Shown: piece by piece, positions 8,831 through 17,599 of the stretch
How positions within the stretch are numbered: position 1 is the stretch's first letter
How the letters are laid out: every line of letters starts with the position of its first letter
Made by a program: the position numbers and the translations under genes
Notes under the pieces: model-generated
What the model saw: only the letters and a program-made list of their open reading frames with translations
Told to the model about the DNA's origin: nothing
Database searches by the model: none
From: an uncultured Phascolarctobacterium sp.
GTDB taxonomy: Bacteria > Bacillota > Negativicutes > Acidaminococcales > Acidaminococcaceae
Direction: 5' to 3'
Assembly (NCBI GenBank): GCA_949285135.1
Contig: CASDXO010000013.1
Span: 1-64,000, forward strand
Length of the DNA: 64,000 nt

Positions 8831-10049
8831 AACGCGCAACTTTTGGATTATCCAGAACAATTGATGATAATACGGAAGCTTTAGTAACAATACCGCGAAA
8901 ATGATGTTCTTTATCAACTACAGCCAAAGGATAAGGTGTATTGGCAGCAATGGGCATAATATCTGCTAATGGTGCATCAATATTATCTATAACAGGAATA
9001 CTACGGAAAATTGCATCGTTAAAGGTACTGTAACCGGCCAAAACTTTTAAAGCACTTTCTATGGTTATCAGTCCGATAAATTCCAGATGTTCTCCAATTA
9101 CATAAGCACTGGATACACCATTTGACTGCATGCTTTTTAAAGCCATACCTGCACCGTCACTGATACGAACCATACAGGTAGGTGTTGTCATAATATTATG
9201 TACGGTAAATACTTTACTGGAATTAACATTATTGATAAAATTGCGTACATACTGATCAGCAGGACTGGTTATCATTTCCTCAGGAGAAGCTATTTGTACC
9301 ATACGCCCGTCGCGTAAAATACCTACCCGATTGCCTAAACGGAAAGCCTCATTTATATCGTGGGTAATAAAAACTATAGTTTTGTCCATTTTTTCCTGTA
9401 TGCGTAAAAGTTCAAATTGTAAATCATTTTTTACCAGTGGATCAAGAGCAGAAAAAGCTTCGTCCATCAATAAAATGTCAGGATCATTGGTAAGTGCTCT
9501 GGCTATACCTACACGCTGCTTCATACCACCAGAAAGTTCACTTATTTTTTTATGTTCCCAGCCTTCCAGTCCAACCATTGCCAGCATTTCCAAGGCTTTA
9601 TTTTCACGTTCTTTTTTTGGCACACCACGTATTTCAAGACCATAATAGGTATTTTCCAAAACATTTCGGTTATCCATTAAGCCAAAACTTTGAAAAACCA
9701 TAGAGATTTTTCTTCTTCTGAATTCCTGCAGCTCTCCTGAAGTAAATTTAGTAATATCTCTATTCTCAAAATAGATACTACCATAGCTTGGTTTATGCAG
9801 CATGTTAAGGCAGCGGACTAATGTAGATTTACCGCTTCCCGATAAACCTATGAGAACAAATATTTCTCCTTTTTTAACATTGAAATTAATATCAGTTAGG
9901 CCTGCCGTAATGCCTGTAGCTTGAAGCACTTCTGAACGTGTATGTCCCGACTTAAGCAGCTGCATAGCTTCGTCTTCTTTTTTGAATGATTCTAAGGGAA
10001 TAAAAAGTTTATATAGATTCTCTACTCTTAAGATGTCTTCAGCTGTCAT
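8829..10049 (-). CDS. opuAA: Glycine betaine/proline-type ABC transporter ATP-binding protein
   Basis: ATPase of 406 residues that energises osmolyte uptake at the inner face of the membrane. Walker A is GLSGSGKST, the signature is LSGGMKQRVGIARAL, and Walker B is ILLMDEAFSALDP. The C-terminal third (after about residue 290) carries a CBS-domain pair (e.g. VFTVHNIMTTPTCMVRISDG), as in OpuAA/ProV, where such domains sense ionic strength or nucleotides. The start at 10049 follows AAGGAG; an upstream in-frame ATG would overlap the preceding gene. It lies four bases behind the fused binding-protein/permease gene. Confidence 0.9.
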   Translation of the reverse strand: MTAEDILRVENLYKLFIPLESFKKEDEAMQLLKSGHTRSEVLQATGITAGLTDINFNVKKGEIFVLIGLSGSGKSTLVRCLNMLHKPSYGSIYFENRDITKFTSGELQEFRRRKISMVFQSFGLMDNRNVLENTYYGLEIRGVPKKERENKALEMLAMVGLEGWEHKKISELSGGMKQRVGIARALTNDPDILLMDEAFSALDPLVKNDLQFELLRIQEKMDKTIVFITHDINEAFRLGNRVGILRDGRMVQIASPEEMITSPADQYVRNFINNVNSSKVFTVHNIMTTPTCMVRISDGAGMALKSMQSNGVSSAYVIGEHLEFIGLITIESALKVLAGYSTFNDAIFRSIPVIDNIDAPLADIMPIAANTPYPLAVVDKEHHFRGIVTKASVLSSIVLDNPKVAR

Positions 10050-10053
10050 AATT

Positions 10054-11919
10054 TTACTCCTTTTTATTTTTAACAATACTTTGGGTAAGTCTGTCGATGA
10101 TAATTGCAATAATAACGATTGATATTCCGGCAATAAAACCACGTCCGGATTCAGTACGGTTAATAGCAATTAAAACTTCCATACCGAGGCCATTAGCTCC
10201 AATCATTGCGCAGGTTACTACCATAGCAATAGCCATCATCATAGTCTGGTTAACACCCGCCATAATAGTGGGAAGTGCCTGTGGTATTTGTACTTTAAAC
10301 AGAGTCTGCCAACGGGAGGAGCCAAAAGAAACAGCAGCTTCAACAATTTCCTGGTCTACCTGCTGGATACCATGGCTGGTAAGTCGTATTACAGGTACAA
10401 CAGCATAAACAACAGTTGCCAGAACTGCAGGAACTTTTCCTGGGCCTAAAAGCATAACGGCGGGAATCATATAAACGAAAGTAGGCATAGTCTGCATGGC
10501 ATCAAGCAAAGGGCGCATTATATCAGCTGCAAGTTTATTAGTTGATACTAAAATACCTAATGGCAAGCCTATAAGCAGTGAAAGGATTACAGAAGCAATT
10601 ACAACTGCAAGTGTTTCATTCATCATATTCCAGTAACCAAAGATACCAATTGCAAAAAGGCTTAAACCAAATAAAACGCCATTACGCCATTTACCGGAAG
10701 TTTCTTTACCGGCTAAAACAGTCAGTAAAATAGTAACCCACCAGGGAATGAGATTTAATAAGTTTTCAATTCCAAGAATTACAGCAGTTAAAATATCCTT
10801 GATACTGTTAAAAAATTGACCATATTTAGCATTGATATACTTAATAAAATTATCGATAGGCGCAGTTAAGTCAATTTTTAATTGTTCAGGAAATTCAGTT
10901 AAAAATTTGCTGGAGGATGTGTTTTTTTCGTTTAATGCATCATTTACAAGCTGTGCTTTATCATTAGGAAGCCATTTGGCAAGAAGTTCAGGATGTTTTT
11001 TTAAAAACCAGATTGCTGTTTCTTCGTAAGTAGCCTTATTATCGGCAATGTATGTCAGGGCCTCTGCTGTTAGTGCACTTGAAGTATGATAATGCTTTAA
11101 AAATTCAGTAAACTCCGGTGCTTTAGTTAACAGCTGTTTGTTTGCTACAACCAGAACAGGTACGGAACGAGCTTCAGTAAGACCTTCTTCAAATGCTTCC
11201 TGGCTGTAAGGAGCATCTTTTAATAAAACTAAATCAAGTTTGCCGCTAATCCAGGTTGGTTCATAATTATAGCCTACAATTGGTTCTCCTTTAGTATAAG
11301 CAGAGATAAACGCAGTGTTTGAAGCTGCTTCACTGCCGGCCCGAAAATAAATAAAATCTTTGTTTAAGCCATAGGCTTTATATTTTTTATACATAATCTC
11401 ATCAATCGCCCAGCCAGGAACAGCACCGTAAATTCTTCCTTTATCAGGATTTTCCGGATCCTTGAAAAGGTGAGAATATTTTTTTAGATCCTTTACAGTT
11501 TTCAGATTCGGAGCTAAAGGTTTAATGCCTCTATCTTCATCTCCTTCGATTATATAGCGCGGTACATAAAATCCTTGTTTGTTATCATCAAAATTAGTAC
11601 TAAGATTAACTAATTTACCAGTTTTCATATCTTTATGATAAGATGGTATATTATCAACCCATAATTCCATATTAACGTCAATATCACCGCGTACTAAAGC
11701 TGCCTGCACAATTGATGAAGAACCCATAATTGTTTTTTGTTCTACATTATAGGCATGCTTACCAATGTATCCGGCAACAGCATTGTGAAATTTAATACTG
11801 TCCCAGCCGGCATCAGAGAATGTAACAGTTACTTTTTCGTTATTATTGTCAGTGTTGCTGCATGCTGAAATAAAAAATGTACAGATAATCAGTAATAAGA
11901 AAAATATTTTTTTTCGCAT
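10054..11919 (-). CDS. Fused glycine betaine-binding lipoprotein and ABC permease
   Basis: A 621-residue fusion. Residues 1-20 form a lipoprotein signal ending in the lipobox ISAC. Residues ~28-310 are an OpuAC/ProX-type binding domain with aromatic residues in DAGWDS, MELWVDN and PGWAIDE that would form the betaine cage. Residues ~390-615 are a ProW-type permease with about six membrane segments and the EAA loop EAAVSFGSSRWQTLFKVQIP. Fusions with the binding domain at the C-terminus are known (Lactococcus OpuABC); here it is N-terminal and lipid-anchored. Stop and the downstream ATPase start are four bases apart. Probably a BusR target, from the divergent regulator. Confidence 0.88.
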   Translation of the reverse strand: MRKKIFFLLLIICTFFISACSNTDNNNEKVTVTFSDAGWDSIKFHNAVAGYIGKHAYNVEQKTIMGSSSIVQAALVRGDIDVNMELWVDNIPSYHKDMKTGKLVNLSTNFDDNKQGFYVPRYIIEGDEDRGIKPLAPNLKTVKDLKKYSHLFKDPENPDKGRIYGAVPGWAIDEIMYKKYKAYGLNKDFIYFRAGSEAASNTAFISAYTKGEPIVGYNYEPTWISGKLDLVLLKDAPYSQEAFEEGLTEARSVPVLVVANKQLLTKAPEFTEFLKHYHTSSALTAEALTYIADNKATYEETAIWFLKKHPELLAKWLPNDKAQLVNDALNEKNTSSSKFLTEFPEQLKIDLTAPIDNFIKYINAKYGQFFNSIKDILTAVILGIENLLNLIPWWVTILLTVLAGKETSGKWRNGVLFGLSLFAIGIFGYWNMMNETLAVVIASVILSLLIGLPLGILVSTNKLAADIMRPLLDAMQTMPTFVYMIPAVMLLGPGKVPAVLATVVYAVVPVIRLTSHGIQQVDQEIVEAAVSFGSSRWQTLFKVQIPQALPTIMAGVNQTMMMAIAMVVTCAMIGANGLGMEVLIAINRTESGRGFIAGISIVIIAIIIDRLTQSIVKNKKE

Positions 11920-12055
11920 AAATTTTAATTCCCTCTTTTCATTAACAACTTAAAACAAAAATAAGGTTGCCAACATTAGGATAATATGTTATGCTATTTT
12001 TGTCAAATGGCTGCAATGGTTTTTTTAATAATTTTATTCATTGGAGGTAATAAGG
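11920..12055. promoter_or_regulatory. Divergent promoter region of the betaine transporter and busR
   Basis: Rightward promoter candidate: TTGCCA (11968-11973), 16-base spacer, TATGCT (11990-11995). The -35 box lies inside the near-palindrome gttgccaac (11966-11974), a possible operator half. No convincing leftward promoter was found by eye. BusR-type regulators bind such intergenic regions in other bacteria; the exact site here is not established. Confidence 0.4.
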
Positions 12056-12682
12056 TTGGCCAATAAACATAAAACAGGTGAGGCAATTTATCAGAAAATA
12101 GCTAATGATATGGCTGAAAAGATTGCTTTAGGTAAGTATCAAGAAGGAGATCTGCTTTCCGGAAGATCCTCATTAGCGGCTCAATATTCAGTTTCTCCCG
12201 AAACTATCAGAAGGGCAGCAGCTTTGCTGCGTGAATGGGGTATTGTCAACAGTGAAACACGTAATGGCATTAAAATTATTTCCAAACAGAAAGCTATTGC
12301 TATTACAGACAGGCTGAATAGTGTTAATGAATTGCTGCAGATAAAAAAGAATATTAATGATATTATTAGTGTTCAGAAAAAACAGCAAATAATGCTGGAA
12401 GAACAGATTAATATCTTATTGAGCTATATTGAAAAGAAAAGCCTTGCTTCACCAATTAAGCCTTATGAAATAAAAATAACAGATAAATGCAAATTTATCG
12501 GTAAAAAAGTAGCTGAAGTGGCTTTCTGGCAGCAGACCGGTGTTACTGTGGTTGGTATTAACAGAAATAATGAGCTTAATATATCTCCTGGGCCCAATGC
12601 TAAATTTAAAACAGAGGATATATTTATTTTTGTTGGACCCGAAGGCAGTTATGATTTAGTATATAAATACTTATATGAATAA
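12056..12682 (+). CDS. busR: BusR-type regulator (GntR helix-turn-helix plus RCK_C)
   Basis: DNA-binding protein of 208 residues. A GntR-type winged helix occupies residues ~8-75 (AIYQKIANDMAEKIALGKYQ, then SPETIRRAAALLREWGIV). A coiled linker follows, and a C-terminal TrkA-C/RCK_C domain covers ~135-205 (EIKITDKCKFIGKKVAEV...). This architecture is that of BusR, a cyclic-di-AMP-dependent repressor of betaine uptake in streptococci and lactococci. The divergent position to a betaine transporter supports the same job. The TTG at 12056 is chosen because GGAGG at 12043-12047 fits it. Effector binding is inferred from the domain, not seen. Confidence 0.82.
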   Translation: MANKHKTGEAIYQKIANDMAEKIALGKYQEGDLLSGRSSLAAQYSVSPETIRRAAALLREWGIVNSETRNGIKIISKQKAIAITDRLNSVNELLQIKKNINDIISVQKKQQIMLEEQINILLSYIEKKSLASPIKPYEIKITDKCKFIGKKVAEVAFWQQTGVTVVGINRNNELNISPGPNAKFKTEDIFIFVGPEGSYDLVYKYLYE

Positions 12683-12722
12683 AAAAGAAGCATGTTTTCT
12701 TCTGAAAACATGCTTCTTTTTT
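12683..12722 (+). terminator. Terminator after busR
   Basis: Long stem aagaagcatgttttc / gaaaacatgcttctt with T run. Confidence 0.92.
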
Positions 12723-13126
12723 ACTTTAATGCTGTCTGAGCTTCCAATAAAATATTTTTTTCATGGGTATACGGTGTCCAGCGTTCTGTAAGCAGCATAA
12801 AATCTGTTGTTTCGCAGTAAAAAAAATCTTAATATCGAATCTGTCTGTTGGTGAATAATACAGTTATGTTTGCCGGCAGGGAGAGTAAAAAATAAAGACT
12901 CCTGTTGTTTGGGATTTTTTATGTCTACAAAAATATAAAAATTTTTTCTGCTATTTTTATTAACAGACTTGATATCGTTTTGACAGAAAGCTGGGCAGCC
13001 TTTCTGTTCAATGATATTATAAAAATTACTGATTTGTTGAATGTATTTATGATTTACAAATACGGTCCCATTAACTGGTGCAGATAGAAGATAACGCTGA
13101 AGAAAAATTTCCTGATAGCTTTCATT
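12721..13126 (-). pseudogene. Remnant of a protein resembling MerR-family effector domains
   Basis: On the minus strand a continuous protein-like reading runs from about 13126 (ESYQEIFLQRYLLSAPVN...) through IYIFVDI-like strands and LFFTLPAGKHNCIIHQQ to a run of T/A bases near 12825. There a one-base shift is needed to continue as ETTDFMLLTERWTPYTHEKN and end at 12721. A stop lies immediately upstream (13127-13129), so the N-terminal DNA-binding part is missing. The strand pattern resembles the GyrI/BmrR-like ligand-binding half of MerR regulators. Truncation plus frameshift indicate a decayed gene. The family call is tentative. Confidence 0.5.
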
Positions 13127-13460
13127 TTAGGATGATAAAAACAATAGCTATTTTCAGAATTAATATAATCAGGCTTTAAAATACCTATTTATAAAAAAGC
13201 AAACAAATTAAGAAAGGAGTAAAGCGTGAATTATACAAAGGCGACTCTTTCTTCCATTGTCCTGGGTGAAAAAAGCAGGAGCAAGCTCAAAATATTTTTA
13301 ATACCAGTATTTTTACTATTTTGATAATTGCCTTAATTTTTATATCCTTTACGTATCTTTTTTGGAAAAGATAGTAAATTTTTTAGGAGCTAATATGATT
13401 CTTTTTGATTACACAGCCGAAAATTACTTACGATACCAATGGAGAAATTTTAAAGTAGAC
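13127..13460 (+). other. Gene-poor stretch with two tiny, probably broken reading frames
   Basis: After GAAAGGAG a GTG at 13226 opens a 32-codon frame (MNYTKATLSSIVLGEKSR...) that stops at 13324 just as a hydrophobic segment begins. The neighbouring frame continues that segment as ILIIALIFISFTYLFWKR to 13374, so a frameshift in a small membrane protein is possible. A second ATG at 13395 behind AGGAG gives 34 codons whose end is made of the terminator stem, so it is unlikely to be functional. Neither product is recognised. Confidence 0.3.
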
Positions 13461-13461
13461 A

Positions 13462-13493
13462 AAAAGGCTTACTGCCTCAGCAGTAAGCCTTTT
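13462..13493. terminator. Bidirectional terminator
   Basis: Perfect 14-base stem aaaaggcttactgc / gcagtaagcctttt with loop ctca. It has an A run before and T after, and would stop the minus-strand gene at 13510. Confidence 0.88.
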
Positions 13494-13509
13494 GCTTAAA
13501 AATCACATA

Positions 13510-13722
13510 TTAAATAGAAAATAACTCTTCCTCAAAACCATGTGGCAGCAGTCCGTATTTGGAAGCAGCGAAATAAGCTGCTATGATGATGACTGCCAGA
13601 AAAGCTGCAGCATGGACATAATCTTTCTTTTTCAGACAGGAATATTCTGCACGCAGAGCAAGCAGCAGGATAAAAATCCATAAGTAGGGACTGGTTACTT
13701 CGTGAGAGAATTTTTCAAACAT
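13510..13722 (-). CDS. Small membrane protein, unknown function
   Basis: Protein of 70 residues with two hydrophobic segments (PYLWIFILLLALRA and HAAAFLAVIIIAAYFAAS) separated by a Lys-rich turn, so probably a two-helix inner-membrane hairpin. AAGGAG precedes the ATG by a good distance and a terminator follows. It lies between the tRNA array terminator and the decayed region. No family recognised. Confidence 0.6.
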   Translation of the reverse strand: MFEKFSHEVTSPYLWIFILLLALRAEYSCLKKKDYVHAAAFLAVIIIAAYFAASKYGLLPHGFEEELFSI

Positions 13723-13753
13723 GAGCAGACTCCTTTATATTTTAATACAGATA

Positions 13754-13783
13754 TAAAAAAACACCTGCTCAATCTGCAGGTGT
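13754..13783 (-). terminator. Terminator of the tRNA array
   Basis: Minus-strand stem acacctgc / gcaggtgt followed by a run of T (plus-strand A at 13755-13761). Confidence 0.8.
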
Positions 13784-13795
13784 AATGTTTTCCAA

Positions 13796-13871
13796 TGGTG
13801 CCTCAGCACAGAATCGAACTGTGGACACAAGGATTTTCAGTCCTTTGCTCTACCAACTGAGCTACCGAGGC
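13796..13871 (-). tRNA. tRNA-Phe (GAA)
   Basis: 76-base cloverleaf ending in encoded CCA. The anticodon loop ctgaaaa gives GAA. Acceptor stem gcctcgg pairs with ctgaggc, and the T arm contains gttcgat. Confidence 0.97.
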
Positions 13872-13875
13872 ATAA

Positions 13876-13952
13876 TGGCGACCCGGATGGGACTCGAACC
13901 CACGACCTCCGCCGTGACAGGGCGGCATTCTAACCAACTGAACCACCGGGCC
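13876..13952 (-). tRNA. tRNA-Asp (GTC)
   Basis: 77-base cloverleaf with encoded CCA. The anticodon loop ctgtcac gives GTC, and the anticodon stem is ccgcc / ggcgg. Confidence 0.97.
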
Positions 13953-13976
13953 ATTACATAGAGGATACATGGAAAA

Positions 13977-14052
13977 TGGTGGGCGCTAACGGGATCGAAC
14001 CGCTGACATTCTGCTTGTAAGGCAGACGCTCTCCCAGCTGAGCTAAGCGCCC
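13977..14052 (-). tRNA. tRNA-Val (TAC)
   Basis: 76-base cloverleaf with encoded CCA. The anticodon loop cttacaa gives TAC. Acceptor stem gggcgct / agcgccc is perfect. Confidence 0.97.
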
Positions 14053-14058
14053 GTATTT

Positions 14059-14133
14059 TGGTGACCGGTGGGGGAATCGAACCCCCGATACCGCCGTGAA
14101 AGGGCGGTGTCTTAACCGCTTGACCAACCGGCC
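14059..14133 (-). tRNA. tRNA-Glu (TTC)
   Basis: 75-base cloverleaf with encoded CCA. The anticodon loop ctttcac gives TTC. Acceptor stem ggccggt / accggtc. Confidence 0.97.
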
Positions 14134-14139
14134 AATTTT

Positions 14140-14215
14140 TGGTGACCCATGTAGGCCTCGAACCTACGACACCCTGATTAAGAGTCAGGTGCTCTACCAA
14201 CTGAGCTAATGGGCC
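14140..14215 (-). tRNA. tRNA-Lys (CTT)
   Basis: 76-base cloverleaf with encoded CCA. The anticodon loop ctcttaa gives CTT. First gene of the minus-strand array Lys-Glu-Val-Asp-Phe. Confidence 0.96.
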
Positions 14216-14234
14216 GTAGTGATGTTACTTGCAT

Positions 14235-14263
14235 ATAATACACGATTTTCGCTTTTTTGGCAA
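14235..14263 (-). promoter_or_regulatory. Promoter of the tRNA array
   Basis: Minus strand: TTGCCA (14263-14258), 17-base spacer, TATTAT (14240-14235), about 20 bases before tRNA-Lys. Confidence 0.75.
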
Positions 14264-14362
14264 GTATTTTTTTAAAGAAATTAGAAAAAATTTGACTACT
14301 ATTTTATAAAAGCATAAAATATTAAGAAAAAGCTTCTAATAAATTTTTTTGGAGGAAAGAAT

Positions 14363-15235
14363 ATGAAATATGATATCGCTGTTATTGGCGGCGGACCTGC
14401 AGGTATTTCCGCAGCTATTACCGCAGCCAGCAAAGGAAGAAAGGTCGTACTGTTTGAAGCCCATGGTTTTAGCCCCCGTCTGCGCAGTGTAGAAAAGATT
14501 ACCGATTATATGGGTGTACCGGATGTAAGCGGCAGCAGGCTGATGGATATCTTTGTGGAACATCTGCGACTGACTGATGCTGATGTGGTAGAAGAAAAGA
14601 TAATTTCCCTTAAAGAAGTAGGCGAAGGGTTCCAGCTTGGTACTCCTAACGGTACGTATGATGCTGATGCTGTTGTTTTGGCTACCGGTATTTCCCGTTC
14701 AGAACTTTTGACAGGCGAAAAGGAATTTTTGGGACGCGGCGTAAGCTACTGTGCTAAAGTTGACGGTATGGATTATAAAGGCAAAAAGGTAATTGCCATA
14801 GCTACCGTTCCTGATGCTCTTGCTGAAGTGGAATATTTGGCTGATATCTGTGAGCATGTTTTCTTTTTCCCGCGTTATACCGGCTTTGTACCTCCAAAAA
14901 AGAAAAATATTACTGTCGTTATGGAAACGCCGTTGGAGATTACCGGTACCGATAAGGTTACCGGTCTGCATACTGACAGTGATTTCTTCAGTGTACAGGC
15001 TGTCTTCATGTTCCGGGCCAGTGATCCCTTAAACAGCTTCCTGCCGGGATTGCAAATCCGCGGACGCAGTATATATGTTGATGATCAGGCAGAAACCAAT
15101 ATTGAAGGCGTTTTTGCCGGCGGTGACTGCACGGGTCAGCCGTGGCAGTGCAACCGTGCTGCAGGGCAGGGACAGAAAGCTGCGCTGAGCGCTATCAGAT
15201 ATCTGGCTAAGCGTGATGAACGCATAGGATATTAA
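14363..15235 (+). CDS. Thioredoxin reductase-like flavoprotein lacking the CxxC pair
   Basis: Protein of 290 residues with the FAD-binding start YDIAVIGGGPAGISAAI and the C-terminal FAD motif GVFAGGDCTGQPWQ, as in TrxB. Where TrxB has CATC in GRGVSYCATCDG, this protein has CAKV, so the redox-active disulfide is incomplete. The second Rossmann region (KVIAIATVPDALAEVEYL) lacks the GGGNSA-type NADPH motif. It is therefore not a standard NADPH-thioredoxin reductase; an alternative electron donor (ferredoxin, as in FFTR-type proteins) or another substrate is possible. GGAGG precedes the ATG. It stands alone before serS. Confidence 0.75.
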   Translation: MKYDIAVIGGGPAGISAAITAASKGRKVVLFEAHGFSPRLRSVEKITDYMGVPDVSGSRLMDIFVEHLRLTDADVVEEKIISLKEVGEGFQLGTPNGTYDADAVVLATGISRSELLTGEKEFLGRGVSYCAKVDGMDYKGKKVIAIATVPDALAEVEYLADICEHVFFFPRYTGFVPPKKKNITVVMETPLEITGTDKVTGLHTDSDFFSVQAVFMFRASDPLNSFLPGLQIRGRSIYVDDQAETNIEGVFAGGDCTGQPWQCNRAAGQGQKAALSAIRYLAKRDERIGY

Positions 15236-15244
15236 GATACTGCT

Positions 15245-15273
15245 TTGATTATCCATATAAATTGTGTTAAAAT
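15245..15273 (+). promoter_or_regulatory. Promoter of serS
   Basis: TTGATT (15245-15250), 17-base spacer, TAAAAT (15268-15273). No T-box sequence lies in the short leader. Confidence 0.6.
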
Positions 15274-15304
15274 AGCTATTATGAGAATTTGTTTGGAGGC
15301 ATAG

Positions 15305-16588
<1,284 letters not shown>

Positions 16589-16613
16589 TCCTATATTCTT
16601 TTGACAAACTCAT

Positions 16614-16660
16614 AAGACATCTGCAATTCATATTTATGATGGATTTCAGATGTCTTTTTA
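16614..16660 (+). terminator. Probable terminator after serS
   Basis: Stem aagacatctg / cagatgtctt with a long 23-base loop and a short T run. Confidence 0.6.
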
Positions 16661-16681
16661 TTTTGTTTTGACATAAATTAT

Positions 16682-16710
16682 TTGAATTATACTGCAGTTT
16701 AGTTTATAAT
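16682..16710 (+). promoter_or_regulatory. Promoter of the orphan membrane protein
   Basis: TTGAAT (16682-16687), 17-base spacer, perfect TATAAT (16705-16710). Confidence 0.65.
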
Positions 16711-16756
16711 GATTAAGTCATAATAAGTGACTAATCAGTCAGAAAAGAGTGTTGAG

Positions 16757-17359
16757 ATGTTTAAAAAAGGAGAATGGTTTAAATTAGGCTGGATATACCT
16801 GCCAGTAATGTTTCTTTTGGAAATTATACTTCCTGTGTGGACGGGAGATGAAAATGGCCCTATTGAAAATTTACAGATGCTGTGGCTTTTCGGTGGTTTT
16901 TACTGGTGCTGGAAGACGCTTTCGCATCAGCTGCGACAATGGGGAGGTAATGCTAAAAGTCTGTTATATGGCGGAATGATTTATTTTTTCCTTTTGATTA
17001 TGAGGGAAATAAATTGGGGCAGGACATTGCTGACACATCCGGACGGCAGTTATTACGAATACAGTGATATGGGATTGTACGGTCAGCTTGTCCATCCTAT
17101 GGTAGCAGTGCTTATTGTAGCATTGCTGATATGTCTGTGGCGTGCTAAAGTCTGGAAGTTCTTACTGATGATAAAGATTCCTGCGCGTAGTTTTACCTTG
17201 CTGCTGCTGTTTATTTATTTTTCCTGGCTGGGAGAAAAAGGAAATGTTACAGGATTTCATGGGGCTGTTGCTGAAGAGCTGGCAGAATTTGGCGCATATA
17301 TGATGATGTTTCATCTTCTTCAGTATGCATTGCATGAAGCAGAAGAATTCAAAAAATAA
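16757..17359 (+). CDS. Multi-pass membrane protein, unknown function
   Basis: About 200 residues with five to six hydrophobic segments (e.g. LGWIYLPVMFLLEIILPVW, LLYGGMIYFFLLIMREI, MVAVLIVALLICLW, FTLLLLFIYFSWLG). A charged cytosolic tail ends HEAEEFKK. I do not recognise the family. A GTG at 16727 would extend it by ten residues, but it lies only about 17 bases from the -10 box and has no ribosome site, so the ATG at 16757 (weak AAAGAG upstream) is preferred. It is monocistronic, with its own promoter and terminator. Confidence 0.65.
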   Translation: MFKKGEWFKLGWIYLPVMFLLEIILPVWTGDENGPIENLQMLWLFGGFYWCWKTLSHQLRQWGGNAKSLLYGGMIYFFLLIMREINWGRTLLTHPDGSYYEYSDMGLYGQLVHPMVAVLIVALLICLWRAKVWKFLLMIKIPARSFTLLLLFIYFSWLGEKGNVTGFHGAVAEELAEFGAYMMMFHLLQYALHEAEEFKK

Positions 17360-17371
17360 TATATGCCTTTT

Positions 17372-17416
17372 GTCGGTAAATGCTTTTAAAATAAAAGTGT
17401 TTACCGACTTTTAATT
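17372..17416 (+). terminator. Terminator after the orphan membrane protein
   Basis: Perfect 9-base stem gtcggtaaa / tttaccgac, then a T-rich tail. Confidence 0.7.
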
Positions 17417-17599
17417 TTCTCAAAAAGTCTAAAAAAATAGCTGTTTTTTGCAAAAATATGAGGTTTTAGCTTATTATTTTGAAATTTTTCTTTTCTCCTT
17501 AAAAAAAATCCTTTTTCTGCGGTTTTCCTATTGTACTTTCTGATTTTTGTGATAAAATCATATGAGTAAAAATATTGCTAAAGCAAGGGGAGAGTGGAT

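Noticed and set aside
12905-13087. 60-codon plus-strand frame
   Set aside because: It lies antisense to the protein-like minus-strand remnant and has no ribosome site.
13862-14200. Open frame of 112 codons on the minus strand across the tRNA array
   Set aside because: It runs through four tRNA genes; conserved tRNA sequence explains the openness.
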